Shown here in pieces: positions 37,004 to 46,639 of a DNA stretch of 64,000 nucleotides (position 1 is the stretch's first letter; the number at the start of each line of letters is the position of its first letter). The notes under the pieces were generated by a model that saw only the letters and a list, made by a program, of their open reading frames with translations, made no database searches and was not told the DNA's origin. The position numbers and the translations under genes were made by a program. Source of the DNA: Salinisphaera orenii subsp. halophila YIM 95161 (GTDB taxonomy: Bacteria; Pseudomonadota; Gammaproteobacteria; Nevskiales; Salinisphaeraceae); the NCBI RefSeq assembly GCF_003732545.1, contig NZ_AYKF01000046.1:1-64000 (forward strand), in the 5' to 3' direction.

Positions 37004-37633
37004 TCAGCGGGCAACGTCCTGCGGCCCGATCCGCTCGAGCGCGGCCAGCAGAGCCTTGCGACGGAAGAACAGGCTGAGAAAGCCGCCACCGCACTGTCGC
37101 CACAAAATCGCACAGCGCACCGCGGCCAGCAGCTGCGTGCGGGCCCGCGCCTGGATGGCATCGTTGCCCAGATAGGTCGGATGACCGTGCAGCATGATGC
37201 GCGGTTTGGTCGGGCTGACGCTGTCGCGGTAGGCGTCATCCAGAATCGCGGGGACGTCTGCGGGCTCGGCGAGACGCGCGCGGTCGATGGCACCCCGGAT
37301 GCGCGACATCGCCGCCTCGTCCTTCATCAGATTGCCGGACAGACGCAGCAGCTGGCCGATGTAGCGCGCGATCGTCGCGGCCTGCTGATCCGGCTTGCCG
37401 CCGGAGAGCTGGGTGCGCAGATAGGCAATGCCGTCGCCAAGGTTCGACAGGTCGCCGAACACGTCCATCGTCGTGTCCGGATCGGTGCAGAAGATCGCGC
37501 GCTTGGCCCGCTCGAGGCGCTCCGGTGCGTCACGACCTTCGGCGCCGAGCTCGTGCGCATAGCGGGCGAACTGAGCCACACCGGCCAGGGCCAGGGCCTG
37601 GTCGCGCAGCGGATGGTCGGCGGATGCATTCAT
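37004..37633 (-). CDS. hflD: HflD-like membrane-associated protein
   Basis: The 209-residue, mostly helical protein matches HflD (YcfC). It has [20 protein letters not shown] at the N-terminus and [19 protein letters not shown] in the middle. [14 protein letters not shown] motif and the Arg/hydrophobic end [14 protein letters not shown] follow. In E. coli HflD is a membrane-associated factor that influences lambda CII. The order nudJ-mnmA-hflD is conserved in Gammaproteobacteria, and here hflD overlaps mnmA by 4 nt. Confidence 0.92.
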   Translation of the reverse strand: MNASADHPLRDQALALAGVAQFARYAHELGAEGRDAPERLERAKRAIFCTDPDTTMDVFGDLSNLGDGIAYLRTQLSGGKPDQQAATIARYIGQLLRLSGNLMKDEAAMSRIRGAIDRARLAEPADVPAILDDAYRDSVSPTKPRIMLHGHPTYLGNDAIQARARTQLLAAVRCAILWRQCGGGFLSLFFRRKALLAALERIGPQDVAR

Positions 37634-38772
37634 GCGGTCGCGCTCTGCAGCGGCGCCGGCGCGCCGGCGGTGACGATCTCCGCACTGCCCAGACAGTGAT
37701 CGCCGTCGTAGAAGACAGCGTACTGGCCGGGCGCTATGGCACGGGGCGGATGGTCGAATTGTACGGCCAGTCCGCTATCTTGTGCAGTCACGCGGCAGGC
37801 GATCGCCCGCTGGCGATAGCGCACCTGGGCGGCGCAGCGCAGCGGCAGTGCGGGCGCGGGACCGAGCCAGTGCGGAGCGGCGGTCGTCAGCCGGGTCTCC
37901 ATCAGGGCGGGATGCGCCGCATCCTGGGTAACCCAGAGCGTGTCGCTGTCGAGATCCTTGTCGGCGACGTACCAGGGCGCCTGGGCTGCGCCGGGGACCC
38001 CGCCGAGGCCGAGGCCGCGACGCTGACCGATGGTGTAGTAGATCAGCCCGGCGTGCTCGCCGATGACACGACCGGCCAGCGGGCCGCCCGCGACGCGCAC
38101 CGGACCGGCGCGCCCGGACAGATACTGGCGCAGAAAGCCCTCGAAATCGCGTTCGCCGATGAAACACACGCCGGTGCTGTCGGGCTTGTCGTGCACCGGC
38201 AGCCCGGCGCGCCGGGCCATGGCCCGCACATCGGTCTTGGGGAGATCGCCGAGCGGGAACAGCGTGCGTTCCAGCGCGGCCATGGGCACGGCCGCCAGGA
38301 AATAGGACTGATCCTTGGCCGGGTCGGCGCCGCGCAGCAGTCGCGTGCCGCGCTCGTCGTGCACCAGCCGCGCGTAGTGGCCTGTGGCGATCCAGTCGGC
38401 TCCCAGCCGCCGGGCGTGGTGCAGAAATGCGTCGAACTTGATCTCGCGGTTGCAGAGGACGTCCGGATTGGGGGTCCGCCCGGCGGCGTAGCTGTCCAGG
38501 AAATACCGGAACACCCGCGTCTTGTACTCGCGCGAGAAATCCGCGCGGTGCAGCGGAATATCCAGCACGTCGCAGACGGCCGCCGCATCGTCGAAGTCGT
38601 CCGCCGCCTGACAGCGGCCGGCCTCGTCCTCGCTCCAGTTGAACATGAACAGGCCTTCAACCTGATAGCCGGCCTCGACCAGGCGCAGCGCGGTCACCGC
38701 CGAATCCACACCGCCGGACAGACCGACCACGACCCGCGTGTCGGCCACATCGCCCTCGACGCAGGCGGTCAT
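37630..38772 (-). CDS. mnmA: tRNA-specific 2-thiouridylase MnmA
   Basis: The 380-residue enzyme inserts sulfur at U34 of tRNA-Lys, Glu and Gln. The PP-loop SGGVDS is at 19-24. The two catalytic cysteines are Cys107 (in NPDVLCNREIKF) and Cys203 (in DSTGVCFIGE), with DKDQSYFL-type and YTIGQRRGLGLGG motifs present. ATG 38772 (MTACVEGD) overlaps the nudJ stop by 4 nt; the 43-codon upstream extension in the open frame lies inside nudJ and is rejected. Confidence 0.97.
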   Translation of the reverse strand: MTACVEGDVADTRVVVGLSGGVDSAVTALRLVEAGYQVEGLFMFNWSEDEAGRCQAADDFDDAAAVCDVLDIPLHRADFSREYKTRVFRYFLDSYAAGRTPNPDVLCNREIKFDAFLHHARRLGADWIATGHYARLVHDERGTRLLRGADPAKDQSYFLAAVPMAALERTLFPLGDLPKTDVRAMARRAGLPVHDKPDSTGVCFIGERDFEGFLRQYLSGRAGPVRVAGGPLAGRVIGEHAGLIYYTIGQRRGLGLGGVPGAAQAPWYVADKDLDSDTLWVTQDAAHPALMETRLTTAAPHWLGPAPALPLRCAAQVRYRQRAIACRVTAQDSGLAVQFDHPPRAIAPGQYAVFYDGDHCLGSAEIVTAGAPAPLQSATA

Positions 38773-39239
38773 GCGTCGGCCCGAATATGGCGCACGCGTT
38801 CGAGCGGCAGCGGCGGCTGGCTGCCGAAGTCCTCGATCGCCCGCAGCACGAGGGGGCTGCGGAGGTTCTCGCGGGCGGCGAGATCGCTCGCTGACAGCCA
38901 ATGAGCGGCGACGATGCCCTCATCCAGCGGCTGCTCCGGCGCATGATCGCCGACCGTGCCGCAGAAGGCGAAACGAAGCGTTGTGCGGCCGTCTTCGTGG
39001 GGCCAGTAATACATGCCGACGAGACCGGTCGGGGTGAAGCCCCAGGCCGTTTCCTCGCGGGTTTCGCGGATGACGGCGTCGACGATGGTCTCGCCCGGCT
39101 CGACGTGGCCGGCCGGCTGGTTGATCACGCGTGCGCCGCGGGCGTACTCCTCGACCACGAGATAACGTTCGTCGCGCACGACGACCGCCGCCACGGTGAG
39201 TTCGGCGTGGACCACATCGGCCTCCACAAGGCGAGACAA
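38769..39239 (-). CDS. nudJ: NUDIX phosphatase NudJ
   Basis: The 156-residue protein has a full Nudix box, G-x5-E-x7-RE-x-x-EE, starting at GHVEPGETIVDAVIRETREE (about 44-63). NudJ dephosphorylates HMP pyrophosphate and nucleotides in E. coli. Assignment rests on the box, the size and its position directly before mnmA with a 4-nt overlap, as in enterobacterial genomes. It is divergent from fabD. Confidence 0.92.
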   Translation of the reverse strand: MSRLVEADVVHAELTVAAVVVRDERYLVVEEYARGARVINQPAGHVEPGETIVDAVIRETREETAWGFTPTGLVGMYYWPHEDGRTTLRFAFCGTVGDHAPEQPLDEGIVAAHWLSASDLAARENLRSPLVLRAIEDFGSQPPLPLERVRHIRADA

Positions 39240-39330
39240 TCGCGGTGAAGTCTAGCAAAGCGCCTTTTCACGTGGCCAAGGCGACAGCGGGTGGGTATGA
39301 TGCCGGCTTCGTTTGCTGATGACGGTTTGT

Positions 39331-40296
39331 ATGTCGCGTTTTGCGATGCTGTTTCCGGGCCAGGGCGCCCAATCGGTCGGCATGCTCGCCCAGCTGGCCG
39401 AGCATCATCCGGTCGTGGGCGACACCTTCGCCGAAGCCAGCGACGTGCTGGGCTACGACATGGCCGCCCTCATCAACGAGGGTCCGGCGGACAGGCTGGA
39501 CCAGACCGAGTACACCCAGCCGGCGCTGGTCGCCGCGGGCGTGGCGACCTGGCGCGCCTGGCGCGAGAGCGGCGGCGCGACCCCGGAGTTTCTCGCCGGA
39601 CACAGCCTCGGCGAGTACGCCGCGCTGGTGGCCGCCCAGGCGCTGGACTTCAGCGACGCGCTGCGCCTGACCCGCCTGCGCGGCCAGGCGATGCAGAGCG
39701 CCGTCGGCCCCGACGAGGGCGCCATGGCCGCGATCATCGGCCTCGAGGACGACGCGGTGCGACAGGCCTGCGCCGAGGCCGAGGCCGAACACGCCGCGGA
39801 CGGCCTTACCGCCGCGGCGGCCAACTTCAACGCCCCGCTGCAGGTGGTCATCGCCGGCGACGCCGAGGCAATCGCCACCGCCGGCCGCATCGCCAAGGAC
39901 AAGGGCGCGAAGATGGTCAAGCCATTGACCGTGAGCGTGCCGTCGCACTGCGCGCTGATGAAGCCGGCGGCCGAACGGCTGCAATCGCATCTGCTGGAGA
40001 CGCCGCTGCGCGAGCCGAAGCTGACCGTGCTGCACAACGTCGATGCGCAACCGCGCGAGGACGTCGACGGCATCCGCAAGGCGCTGGTCGCGCAGCTGGC
40101 CCAGTCCGTGCTCTGGACCGACACGATCCGTGCGATGCGCAACGCCCGCTGCGCGCTGTTTCTCGAATGCGGCCCGGGCCGCGTGCTCACCGGCCTGAAC
40201 AAGCGCATCGACAAGACGGCCCAGACGCTGCCATTGTCGGATATCGACAGCTTCCGGCAGGCGCTCGACGCCACCGCCGGCGAAGACGACGAATAA
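39331..40296 (+). CDS. fabD: Malonyl-CoA:ACP transacylase FabD
   Basis: The 321-residue enzyme loads malonyl groups onto ACP. It begins MSRFAMLFPGQGAQSVGM with the FPGQG motif. The nucleophile Ser92 lies in AGHSLGEYAAL, and the catalytic His is in VPSHCALM (about 205-212). ATG 39331 aligns with the usual FabD start; an ATG four codons earlier is possible. It heads the operon. fabH and plsX, often upstream, are replaced here by divergent nudJ. Confidence 0.97.
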   Translation: MSRFAMLFPGQGAQSVGMLAQLAEHHPVVGDTFAEASDVLGYDMAALINEGPADRLDQTEYTQPALVAAGVATWRAWRESGGATPEFLAGHSLGEYAALVAAQALDFSDALRLTRLRGQAMQSAVGPDEGAMAAIIGLEDDAVRQACAEAEAEHAADGLTAAAANFNAPLQVVIAGDAEAIATAGRIAKDKGAKMVKPLTVSVPSHCALMKPAAERLQSHLLETPLREPKLTVLHNVDAQPREDVDGIRKALVAQLAQSVLWTDTIRAMRNARCALFLECGPGRVLTGLNKRIDKTAQTLPLSDIDSFRQALDATAGEDDE

Positions 40297-40333
40297 CGAA
40301 CAAGATCCAGCAGCACCGCGAGAACGAACTGAC

Positions 40334-41089
40334 ATGACCATGCACAGCCTCTCCGGCCAGGTGGCCCTGGTCACGGGCGCCTCGCGCGGCATCGGCGCGG
40401 CCATCGCCGACCGGCTCGCCGCGGCCGGCGCCATCGTCATCGGCACGGCCACCAGCGACGACGGCGCGGCGCGCATCGACGAGCGCCTGAAACAGAACGC
40501 CGCCGGCGGGGCGGGGCGCCGACTCGACGTCACCGACGGTGACGAGGTCACGGCCGTGATCAAGGCGATCGGCAGCGAGTTCGGCGCGCCGACGATCGTG
40601 GTCAACAACGCCGCGATCACGCGCGACACGCTGCTCATGCGCATGGGCGAGGCCGACTGGCAGGACGTGATCGACGCGAACCTGACCGGCGTGTTCCGGG
40701 TGTCCAAGGCGGTCCTGCGCGGCATGATGAAGGCCAAGGGCGGACGTATCGTCAACGTGGCCTCGGTCGTGGGTCTGATGGGCAACGCCGGACAGACCAA
40801 TTACAGCGCCGCGAAGGCCGGGCTGTTGGGCTTCACCCGCTCGCTGGCACGCGAGGTCGGGTCACGCCGGATCACGGTCAACGCCATCGCCCCCGGTTTC
40901 ATCGAGACCGACATGACCCGCGAGCTCGACGACAACACCCGCAGCGCGATGCTGGAGCAGATTCCGCTGCAGCGGCTGGGCGGCGTCGACGACATCGCCG
41001 AGAGCGTGGCCTTTCTCGTATCGCCCGCCGCAGCGTATATTACCGGCGAAACGCTGTCGGTGAACGGCGGGCTGTACATGGGGGCCTGA
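40334..41089 (+). CDS. fabG: 3-oxoacyl-ACP reductase FabG
   Basis: The 251-residue SDR enzyme carries out the first reduction of fatty-acid elongation. It has the TGASRGIG nucleotide loop (14-21), NNAA (91-94), and the catalytic Ser144, Tyr157 and Lys161 (in NYSAAKAG). It also has the ETDMTREL region conserved in FabG. It lies 37 bp after fabD and about 100 bp before acpP. Confidence 0.97.
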   Translation: MTMHSLSGQVALVTGASRGIGAAIADRLAAAGAIVIGTATSDDGAARIDERLKQNAAGGAGRRLDVTDGDEVTAVIKAIGSEFGAPTIVVNNAAITRDTLLMRMGEADWQDVIDANLTGVFRVSKAVLRGMMKAKGGRIVNVASVVGLMGNAGQTNYSAAKAGLLGFTRSLAREVGSRRITVNAIAPGFIETDMTRELDDNTRSAMLEQIPLQRLGGVDDIAESVAFLVSPAAAYITGETLSVNGGLYMGA

Positions 41090-41094
41090 GTTTC

Positions 41095-41123
41095 TGGCGA
41101 CATCCACCCTTTTTCCCTAGAAT
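41095..41123 (+). promoter_or_regulatory. Weak candidate promoter for acpP
   Basis: TAGAAT at 41118-41123 resembles a -10 box, with TGGCGA 17 bp upstream as a poor -35 (3 of 6). acpP genes often have their own promoter, so the site is plausible only. Confidence 0.3.
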
Positions 41124-41190
41124 GGCGCGCGCCTCGCTAGGCGAATGCGCGCTCGATTCGCGTAAACCATATTCAACAGGAGAGAACCCG

Positions 41191-41430
41191 ATGAGTAGCG
41201 TCGAAGAACGAGTACAGAAGATCATTGCCGAACAGCTGTCCGTCAGCGAAGATCAGGTGACCTCGGAGGCGTCGTTCGTCGATGATCTGGGCGCGGATTC
41301 GCTGGACACCGTCGAGCTCGTGATGGCCCTCGAAGAGGAATTCGAGATCGACATCCCGGACGAGGAAGCCGAGAAGATCGTCAACGTCAAGGACGCGGTC
41401 GACTACATCAAGTCGCACGCCGAGGGCTGA
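41191..41430 (+). CDS. acpP: Acyl carrier protein AcpP
   Basis: The 79-residue acidic protein is the fatty-acid carrier. Ser37 in [15 protein letters not shown] is the 4'-phosphopantetheine site. The helices and acidic [14 protein letters not shown] recognition region are standard. ATG 41191 follows AGGAGA at normal distance; an upstream in-frame start would add 23 unlike residues and is rejected. Confidence 0.98.
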   Translation: MSSVEERVQKIIAEQLSVSEDQVTSEASFVDDLGADSLDTVELVMALEEEFEIDIPDEEAEKIVNVKDAVDYIKSHAEG

Positions 41431-41514
41431 GTCTTTCCACGCTGTCGGCCACCGTCGAGGTCGGCCAGCAGATCCCGCCGCGAACAGCGGCGACTGCAGC
41501 AATAGGGGGCGCCG

Positions 41515-42756
41515 TTGAGACAGCGTCGCGTAGTGGTGACCGGACTGGGAATGATTTCTCCACTGGGGCTCGATGTCGCATCGACCTGGGAGGGCATTCT
41601 CGCCGGACGCAGCGGTATCACCGACATCGACACCTTCGACGTGTCGGGTTATCCGACCCGCTTCGGCGGGCCGATCCGGAATTTCGACGTCACCCGGTAC
41701 ATGTCGGCCAAGGAAGCCAAGCGCTTCGATCCCTTCGTGCACTACGGCGTGGCGGCGGCGGTCCAGGCCACGCTCGACAGCGGTTACGAGCTCGATGACG
41801 AGGTCAACGACCGGGTCGGCGTGGCCGTCGGCTCCGGTATCGGCGGCATCGGGACGATCCTGAAGACCTGTGTCGGCTTCCACGAGGCCGACTACAACCC
41901 GAAGAAGGTCTCGCCCTTCTTCATTCCGAGCAGCATCGCCAACATGGCGGCGGGGCAGATCTCGATCCAGCTCCGCCTCAACGGCCCGAACATCGCGGCC
42001 GTGTCGGCGTGCACGACCGGTGTGCACAACATCGGCCTGGCCGGTCGCATGATTGCGGCGGGCGACGCCGACGCGATGGTCGCGGGCGGCTGCGAGATGG
42101 CCGTCAATCCGGTGGGCCTCGCCGGTTTCTGTTCGGCCCGGGCACTGTCGACGCGCAACGACGATCCGGCGGCAGCGAGCCGCCCCTGGGACGTCGATCG
42201 GGACGGCTTCGTTCTCTCCGACGGCGCGGGCGTCGTGTTCCTCGAGGAATACGAGTCGGCGCGGGCGCGGGGCGCGACGATCTACGGCGAGCTCGCCGGT
42301 TTCGGCATGTCGGGCGACGCCCATCACATCACCATGCCCAGCGGTCATGGCGCCCGCCAGTGCATGAGCAATGCGCTGGCCGACGCCGAGATGAACCCGG
42401 ACGAGATCCAGTACGTCAACGCCCACGGCACCTCGACGCAGGCCGGCGACGTCTCCGAGAGTCAGGCCATCGAGTCGGTTCTCGGGCCGGCGGCGAAGAA
42501 AGCGGCCGTGAGTTCGACCAAGTCGATGACCGGCCACATGCTTGGCGCCGCGGGTTCCGCGGAGGCCATCTTCACCCTTCTGGCGATCCGTGACCAGGTG
42601 GCGCCGCCGACAATCAATCTCGACACACCGGACGAGGGCTGCTCGCTCGACTACGTGCCCCACGAGGCGCGTTCGATGCCGATCTCCGCGGTCCTGTCCA
42701 ATTCGTTCGGCTTCGGTGGCACCAACGGCTCGCTGATCTTCAAGCGCGTCGATTGA
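41515..42756 (+). CDS. fabF: Beta-ketoacyl-ACP synthase II FabF
   Basis: The 413-residue condensing enzyme has Cys166 (in VSACTTGVHN) and the two catalytic histidines in NAHGTSTQAGD (about 305) and GHMLGAAGS (about 342). Translation appears to start at TTG 41515, giving MRQRRVVVTGLG, which aligns with the canonical MSKRRVVVTGLG start; no ATG or GTG is available that keeps the conserved first strand. AGGGGG precedes it. The stop overlaps the pabB start by 4 nt. Confidence 0.97.
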   Translation: MRQRRVVVTGLGMISPLGLDVASTWEGILAGRSGITDIDTFDVSGYPTRFGGPIRNFDVTRYMSAKEAKRFDPFVHYGVAAAVQATLDSGYELDDEVNDRVGVAVGSGIGGIGTILKTCVGFHEADYNPKKVSPFFIPSSIANMAAGQISIQLRLNGPNIAAVSACTTGVHNIGLAGRMIAAGDADAMVAGGCEMAVNPVGLAGFCSARALSTRNDDPAAASRPWDVDRDGFVLSDGAGVVFLEEYESARARGATIYGELAGFGMSGDAHHITMPSGHGARQCMSNALADAEMNPDEIQYVNAHGTSTQAGDVSESQAIESVLGPAAKKAAVSSTKSMTGHMLGAAGSAEAIFTLLAIRDQVAPPTINLDTPDEGCSLDYVPHEARSMPISAVLSNSFGFGGTNGSLIFKRVD

Positions 42757-44153
42757 GCGGGGCGTCGCACGGCAGCGCCGGCGACGGCCCCGTGGACACG
42801 ACGACCGCGGCCACGCTCCACCATCGGATCCGCTCCGCGGATGCGGCCTGCGATCTGCTCGCGCTGGCCGCGGCCCGACCGTCACGCTATCCCTTTCTGC
42901 TGGAGAGCAGCGCCGGCGCGGCCGCTCAGAGCCGCTTCGACCTGCTGCTCGCCTTTCCCGGCGAGACGATCGCGGCCGATGACGGCGACGGCGATTTCTT
43001 CGCGGCTCTCGACGTCGCCCTGGCGGCAGAGCACAGCGACGGCGTGCCGGGCCTGCCGTTCATCGGGGGCTGGTTCGTGTATCTCGGCTACGAGGCTGCC
43101 GCAGCGGTGGAACCGCGGTTGTCGCTGCCGCCCGGCCCGGCGTCCGCGCTGCCGGACGCCTTCGCGGTGCGCTGCCCGGCGGCGATCCTGCGCGATCGTC
43201 GCGATGACCGCCTGCATCTGCTGGCCGAGCCCGGACACGGCAACTGCATTGCGGCCATGCAGGCCGATCTGGATGCGGCCGCCGACCGGCCGGCACCGGC
43301 GGCCGACACCCTCGCGGCCGACTGGCAGGAAGCCGATCCCACAGCCTATATCGCCCAGGTCGCGGCTGCGCGCGACTACATCCATGCCGGCGACATCTTT
43401 CAGGCCAATCTGTCGCGGGCCTGGCACGGCCGGCTGAGACAGCCGACCGCGCCGGCGACCGTCCAGGCGGCGCTGCGGGCCGCGAACCCGGCGCCGTTCT
43501 CGGGACTGATCCAGTGGCGGGGCGAAGCGCTGGCGTGCTCCTCGCCCGAGCGCCTGCTGCTTGTCGACGACGGCGTCGCCCAGACGCGACCGATCGCGGG
43601 GACGCGGCCGCGGACGCCCGGCAGCGACGCCCTCATGACCCGCGAGCTGCTGGATCATCCCAAGGAGCGGGCGGAGCACGTCATGCTCATCGACCTGGAG
43701 CGCAACGATCTCGGCCGCGTCTGCGAGCCGGGCTCGATCCGGGTCGACGAGCTCATGGTCGCCGAGTCCTACGCCCACGTGCACCATATCGTGTCGAACA
43801 TCCGCGGTCGCATGCGTGCCGGCGTCGGTCCGGGCGCGGTGCTGCGGGCCGTGTTCCCCGGCGGCACCATCACCGGCTGCCCGAAGGTGCGCTGCATGGA
43901 GATCATCGCCGAACTGGAAGGCGAGGGGCGGGGCGCATACACCGGCGCCTTCGGCTACCTCAGCCGCTGTGGCCGGCTCGACACGAACATCGTGATCCGC
44001 TCGCTGTCGATGCGCGAACGCGAGCTGACCCTGCGCACGGGGGCCGGCATCGTGGCCGACTCGGTCCCCGAGCAGGAGCTCGAGGAAACGCGCATCAAAG
44101 CGCGTGGCGTGCTGCGCAGCTTTCGCGACGCCGATGGGATGCCGTATGGATGA
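42753..44153 (+). CDS. pabB: Aminodeoxychorismate synthase component I PabB
   Basis: The 466-residue protein has the chorismate-binding domain in its C-terminal half. The motifs are QANLSRAW, SSPERLLL, PIAGTRPRTPG, LIDLERNDLGRVCEPGS, HHIVSNIRGR, GGTITGCPKVRCMEII and the final RTGAGIVADS-x-x-x-E-E-E-x-x-x-K pattern. PIAGT and the GGTITG variant fit PabB rather than TrpE, and its position directly before pabC supports folate synthesis. It starts at TTG 42753, overlapping the fabF stop (TTGA). The N-terminal 16 residues are low-complexity. Confidence 0.93.
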   Translation: MSGASHGSAGDGPVDTTTAATLHHRIRSADAACDLLALAAARPSRYPFLLESSAGAAAQSRFDLLLAFPGETIAADDGDGDFFAALDVALAAEHSDGVPGLPFIGGWFVYLGYEAAAAVEPRLSLPPGPASALPDAFAVRCPAAILRDRRDDRLHLLAEPGHGNCIAAMQADLDAAADRPAPAADTLAADWQEADPTAYIAQVAAARDYIHAGDIFQANLSRAWHGRLRQPTAPATVQAALRAANPAPFSGLIQWRGEALACSSPERLLLVDDGVAQTRPIAGTRPRTPGSDALMTRELLDHPKERAEHVMLIDLERNDLGRVCEPGSIRVDELMVAESYAHVHHIVSNIRGRMRAGVGPGAVLRAVFPGGTITGCPKVRCMEIIAELEGEGRGAYTGAFGYLSRCGRLDTNIVIRSLSMRERELTLRTGAGIVADSVPEQELEETRIKARGVLRSFRDADGMPYG

Positions 44154-45000
44154 CGCCTGCCTCGTCGACGGCACGCCGGACGCGATGTTGCCGACCGACG
44201 ATCGCGGTCTGGCGTACGGCGACGGTATCTTCCGCACCCTGCGCGTCGAATCCGGCGCCATCGTCGCCTGGCAGGCGCACATGAGCCGGCTCACGTACGA
44301 CTGCGATGCGCTCGAACTCGATCGCCCGGACCCACGCACGCTGCGGGCCGACGCCGCGCGGCTGTTCGTCGACGGCGGCAGCGGCGTTCTCAAGATCGTG
44401 ATCACGCGCGGCAGCGGCGGGCGCGGCTATGCGCCGCCGGACCGCGGCAGCCGGCGCATCGTCTCGCGTCACGCGTTGCCGCCGCATGCCGGCGACACAC
44501 CGGCGCCGCTCGAGCTCGAACGCGCGGACCTGGTGCTGGGCGAGCAGCCGCGACTGGGCGGCGTCAAGCATCTCAACCGGCTCGAACAGGTGCTCGCCCG
44601 GGCCGAATGCGCGCGACGCGGGCTGGCCGACGCCTACCTGTGCACGGCCGACGGTTCGATCGTGGCGACCACCATGCGCAATCTGCTCTTTCGCGACGAG
44701 ACCGGCCGCTGGCTCACCCCGCGGCTGAGCCGTGCGGGCGTGGCCGGGGCGACCCGCGCGCGACTGATGCATGCCCTGCAAATCGCGGGCACGCCGGTGA
44801 TCGAGACCGAGATCGGCATGGATGACATGGCAGGCGTGCACGCGGTCATCGCCTGCAACAGCGTCGGCGGGGTGGTGGCGGTCACACGGATGGGCGACCT
44901 GCAGCCGCGTGACAGCACCTCCGCGGCGGCGGATTGTCGTAGGCTCATCGAGACGGACGAAAAGCCGGTGCCCCTGACCGGCGACAGTACGGGCGAATGA
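44146..45000 (+). CDS. pabC: 4-amino-4-deoxychorismate lyase PabC
   Basis: The 284-residue fold-type IV PLP enzyme releases p-aminobenzoate from aminodeoxychorismate. Evidence is the AYGDGIFRTLRV segment near 22-33, the PLP lysine in GGVKHLNRLEQV (about 141), ADAYLCTADGSIVATTMRNL and the IACNSVGGVVAV end. ATG 44146 overlaps pabB by 8 nt; an earlier in-frame ATG lies inside pabB and is rejected. It is coupled to mltG by a 4-nt overlap. Confidence 0.95.
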   Translation: MDDACLVDGTPDAMLPTDDRGLAYGDGIFRTLRVESGAIVAWQAHMSRLTYDCDALELDRPDPRTLRADAARLFVDGGSGVLKIVITRGSGGRGYAPPDRGSRRIVSRHALPPHAGDTPAPLELERADLVLGEQPRLGGVKHLNRLEQVLARAECARRGLADAYLCTADGSIVATTMRNLLFRDETGRWLTPRLSRAGVAGATRARLMHALQIAGTPVIETEIGMDDMAGVHAVIACNSVGGVVAVTRMGDLQPRDSTSAAADCRRLIETDEKPVPLTGDSTGE

Positions 45001-46004
45001 CGGTGTTCAAGCGAATGGTCGGGCTGGCGATGCTGCTTCTGCTGGTGGGCGCGATCGCGCTCGCAGTCGATGCCGCGCGCTTCTTCTTCAACCCGCTGCC
45101 GAACGAGCAGGGCAAACTCATCGCGGTGGATCCGGGCATGAGCTTTCGCGCGATCGCTGGTCGGCTCGCCGACGAGGGCGTGATCGCCAAACCGCGCGAC
45201 GTGCGCTATCTGTCGCTCTATGCCCGCGCCACCGACCAGGCCCACCGCATCAAGAGCGGCGAATACGTGGTGCCGGCCGGGCAGACGCCGGCCCATGTCG
45301 TGGCACTGCTGGTCTCCGGCAACACGCGCCAGTACCGCCTGACACTGGTGGAGGGGCGCCGCTTTTCGGATATCCGCCGGCGCCTGGCCGACAATGATGC
45401 GCTGGAGCACACGCTCGCCGACAAGTCCGATGCCGAGATCATGGCGGCGCTCGGCCATCCGGACGAGGCGCCCGAAGGCCGTTTCATGCCCGATACCTAT
45501 CTGTTCCCGCGCGGGATGACCGACCTCGCGTTTCTCGAGCGCGCCTACGCGGCGATGGCCACCTTTCTCGAACAGGCCTGGGCCGAGCGTGCCGACGATG
45601 CCATGGTCGACACGCCCTATGAAGCGCTGATCCTGGCCTCGATCATCGAAAAGGAGACCGCCGTCCCGGCGGAGCGACGCCGCATCGCGGGCGTATTCTC
45701 GCGTCGCCTCGAAAAGGGCATGCGCCTGCAGACCGATCCCACGGTGATCTACGGCATCGAGGACTACGACGGCAACATACGCCGCTCGGACCTTCGGCGC
45801 GACACCCCCTACAACACCTACACCCGCAGCGGCCTGCCGCCGACACCCATCGCCACGCCGTCGCGCGCCGCGATCCGGGCGGCACTGAATCCGGCGGAGG
45901 GGTCGTCGCTGTACTTCGTCTCGCGCGGCGACGGCAGCCACGTGTTCTCGGATACGCTCGCCGAGCATAATCGAGCGGTACAGAAGTATCAGCGCGGCTC
46001 ATGA
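44997..46004 (+). CDS. mltG: Endolytic murein transglycosylase MltG
   Basis: The 335-residue inner-membrane protein has one N-terminal helix (about 8-27), then a LysM-like and YceG domain. The catalytic Glu lies in LILASIIEKETA (about 217-228), followed by LQTDPTVIYG and YNTYTRSGLPPTPI motifs. MltG cuts nascent glycan strands and helps set their length. It overlaps pabC and tmk by 4 nt each. Confidence 0.96.
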   Translation: MTVFKRMVGLAMLLLLVGAIALAVDAARFFFNPLPNEQGKLIAVDPGMSFRAIAGRLADEGVIAKPRDVRYLSLYARATDQAHRIKSGEYVVPAGQTPAHVVALLVSGNTRQYRLTLVEGRRFSDIRRRLADNDALEHTLADKSDAEIMAALGHPDEAPEGRFMPDTYLFPRGMTDLAFLERAYAAMATFLEQAWAERADDAMVDTPYEALILASIIEKETAVPAERRRIAGVFSRRLEKGMRLQTDPTVIYGIEDYDGNIRRSDLRRDTPYNTYTRSGLPPTPIATPSRAAIRAALNPAEGSSLYFVSRGDGSHVFSDTLAEHNRAVQKYQRGS

Positions 46005-46639
46005 GTGATGGGACACGGTCACCGGGGCGTTTCGTGACGCTCGAGGGCGGCGAGGGCGCCGGCAAGAGCAGCCAGATCACACACGTGGCCGAGGCGCTGC
46101 GCGCGCGCGGCCGCGAAGTGGTGGTCTCCCGCGAGCCCGGCGGCACGGCGCTGGGCGAGGCCGTGCGCGGCGTGCTGATGAACGAATATGACGTGCCGAT
46201 GCCGGCGATGAGCGAACTGCTGCTGATGTTCGCGGCCCGCGCGGCCCACCTCGAACAGGTCATCGAGCCGGCCCTGGCGCGCGGCGCCTGGGTCGTCTGC
46301 GATCGCTTCACCGACGCCAGCTACGCCTATCAGGGCGCGGCGCGGCAGCTCGGAAACGCCGCCGTGGCCACCCTCGAGCAGCTCGTCCAGAACGATCGCC
46401 GCCCCGACCATGTGCTTTTGTTCGATCTGCCCGTGACCGAAGGGCTGGCCCGCGCCGGGCGACGCGGCGAGGGCAATCGCTTCGACCGCGAGACGATGGT
46501 CTTCCACGAACGTGTCCGGGCCGCCTATCGGGCGCGGGCCGCCGCCGATCCGACACGCTATCACGTGATCGACGCCGCACAGCCGCCGGCGGCCGTCCGT
46601 GCCCGGATCGACGCCGCCGTCGCGGCCTGGCCAGCATGA
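46001..46639 (+). CDS. tmk: Thymidylate kinase Tmk
   Basis: The 212-residue kinase phosphorylates dTMP. It has the P-loop EGGEGAGKSS (15-24), VVVSREPGGTALGE (46-59, DRY-equivalent DRF in VVCDRFTDASYAYQGA) and the lid region RRGEGNRFDRE. Start ATG 46001 is within the mltG end (4-nt overlap) and the stop overlaps holB by 4 nt. Confidence 0.97.
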   Translation: MSDGTRSPGRFVTLEGGEGAGKSSQITHVAEALRARGREVVVSREPGGTALGEAVRGVLMNEYDVPMPAMSELLLMFAARAAHLEQVIEPALARGAWVVCDRFTDASYAYQGAARQLGNAAVATLEQLVQNDRRPDHVLLFDLPVTEGLARAGRRGEGNRFDRETMVFHERVRAAYRARAAADPTRYHVIDAAQPPAAVRARIDAAVAAWPA

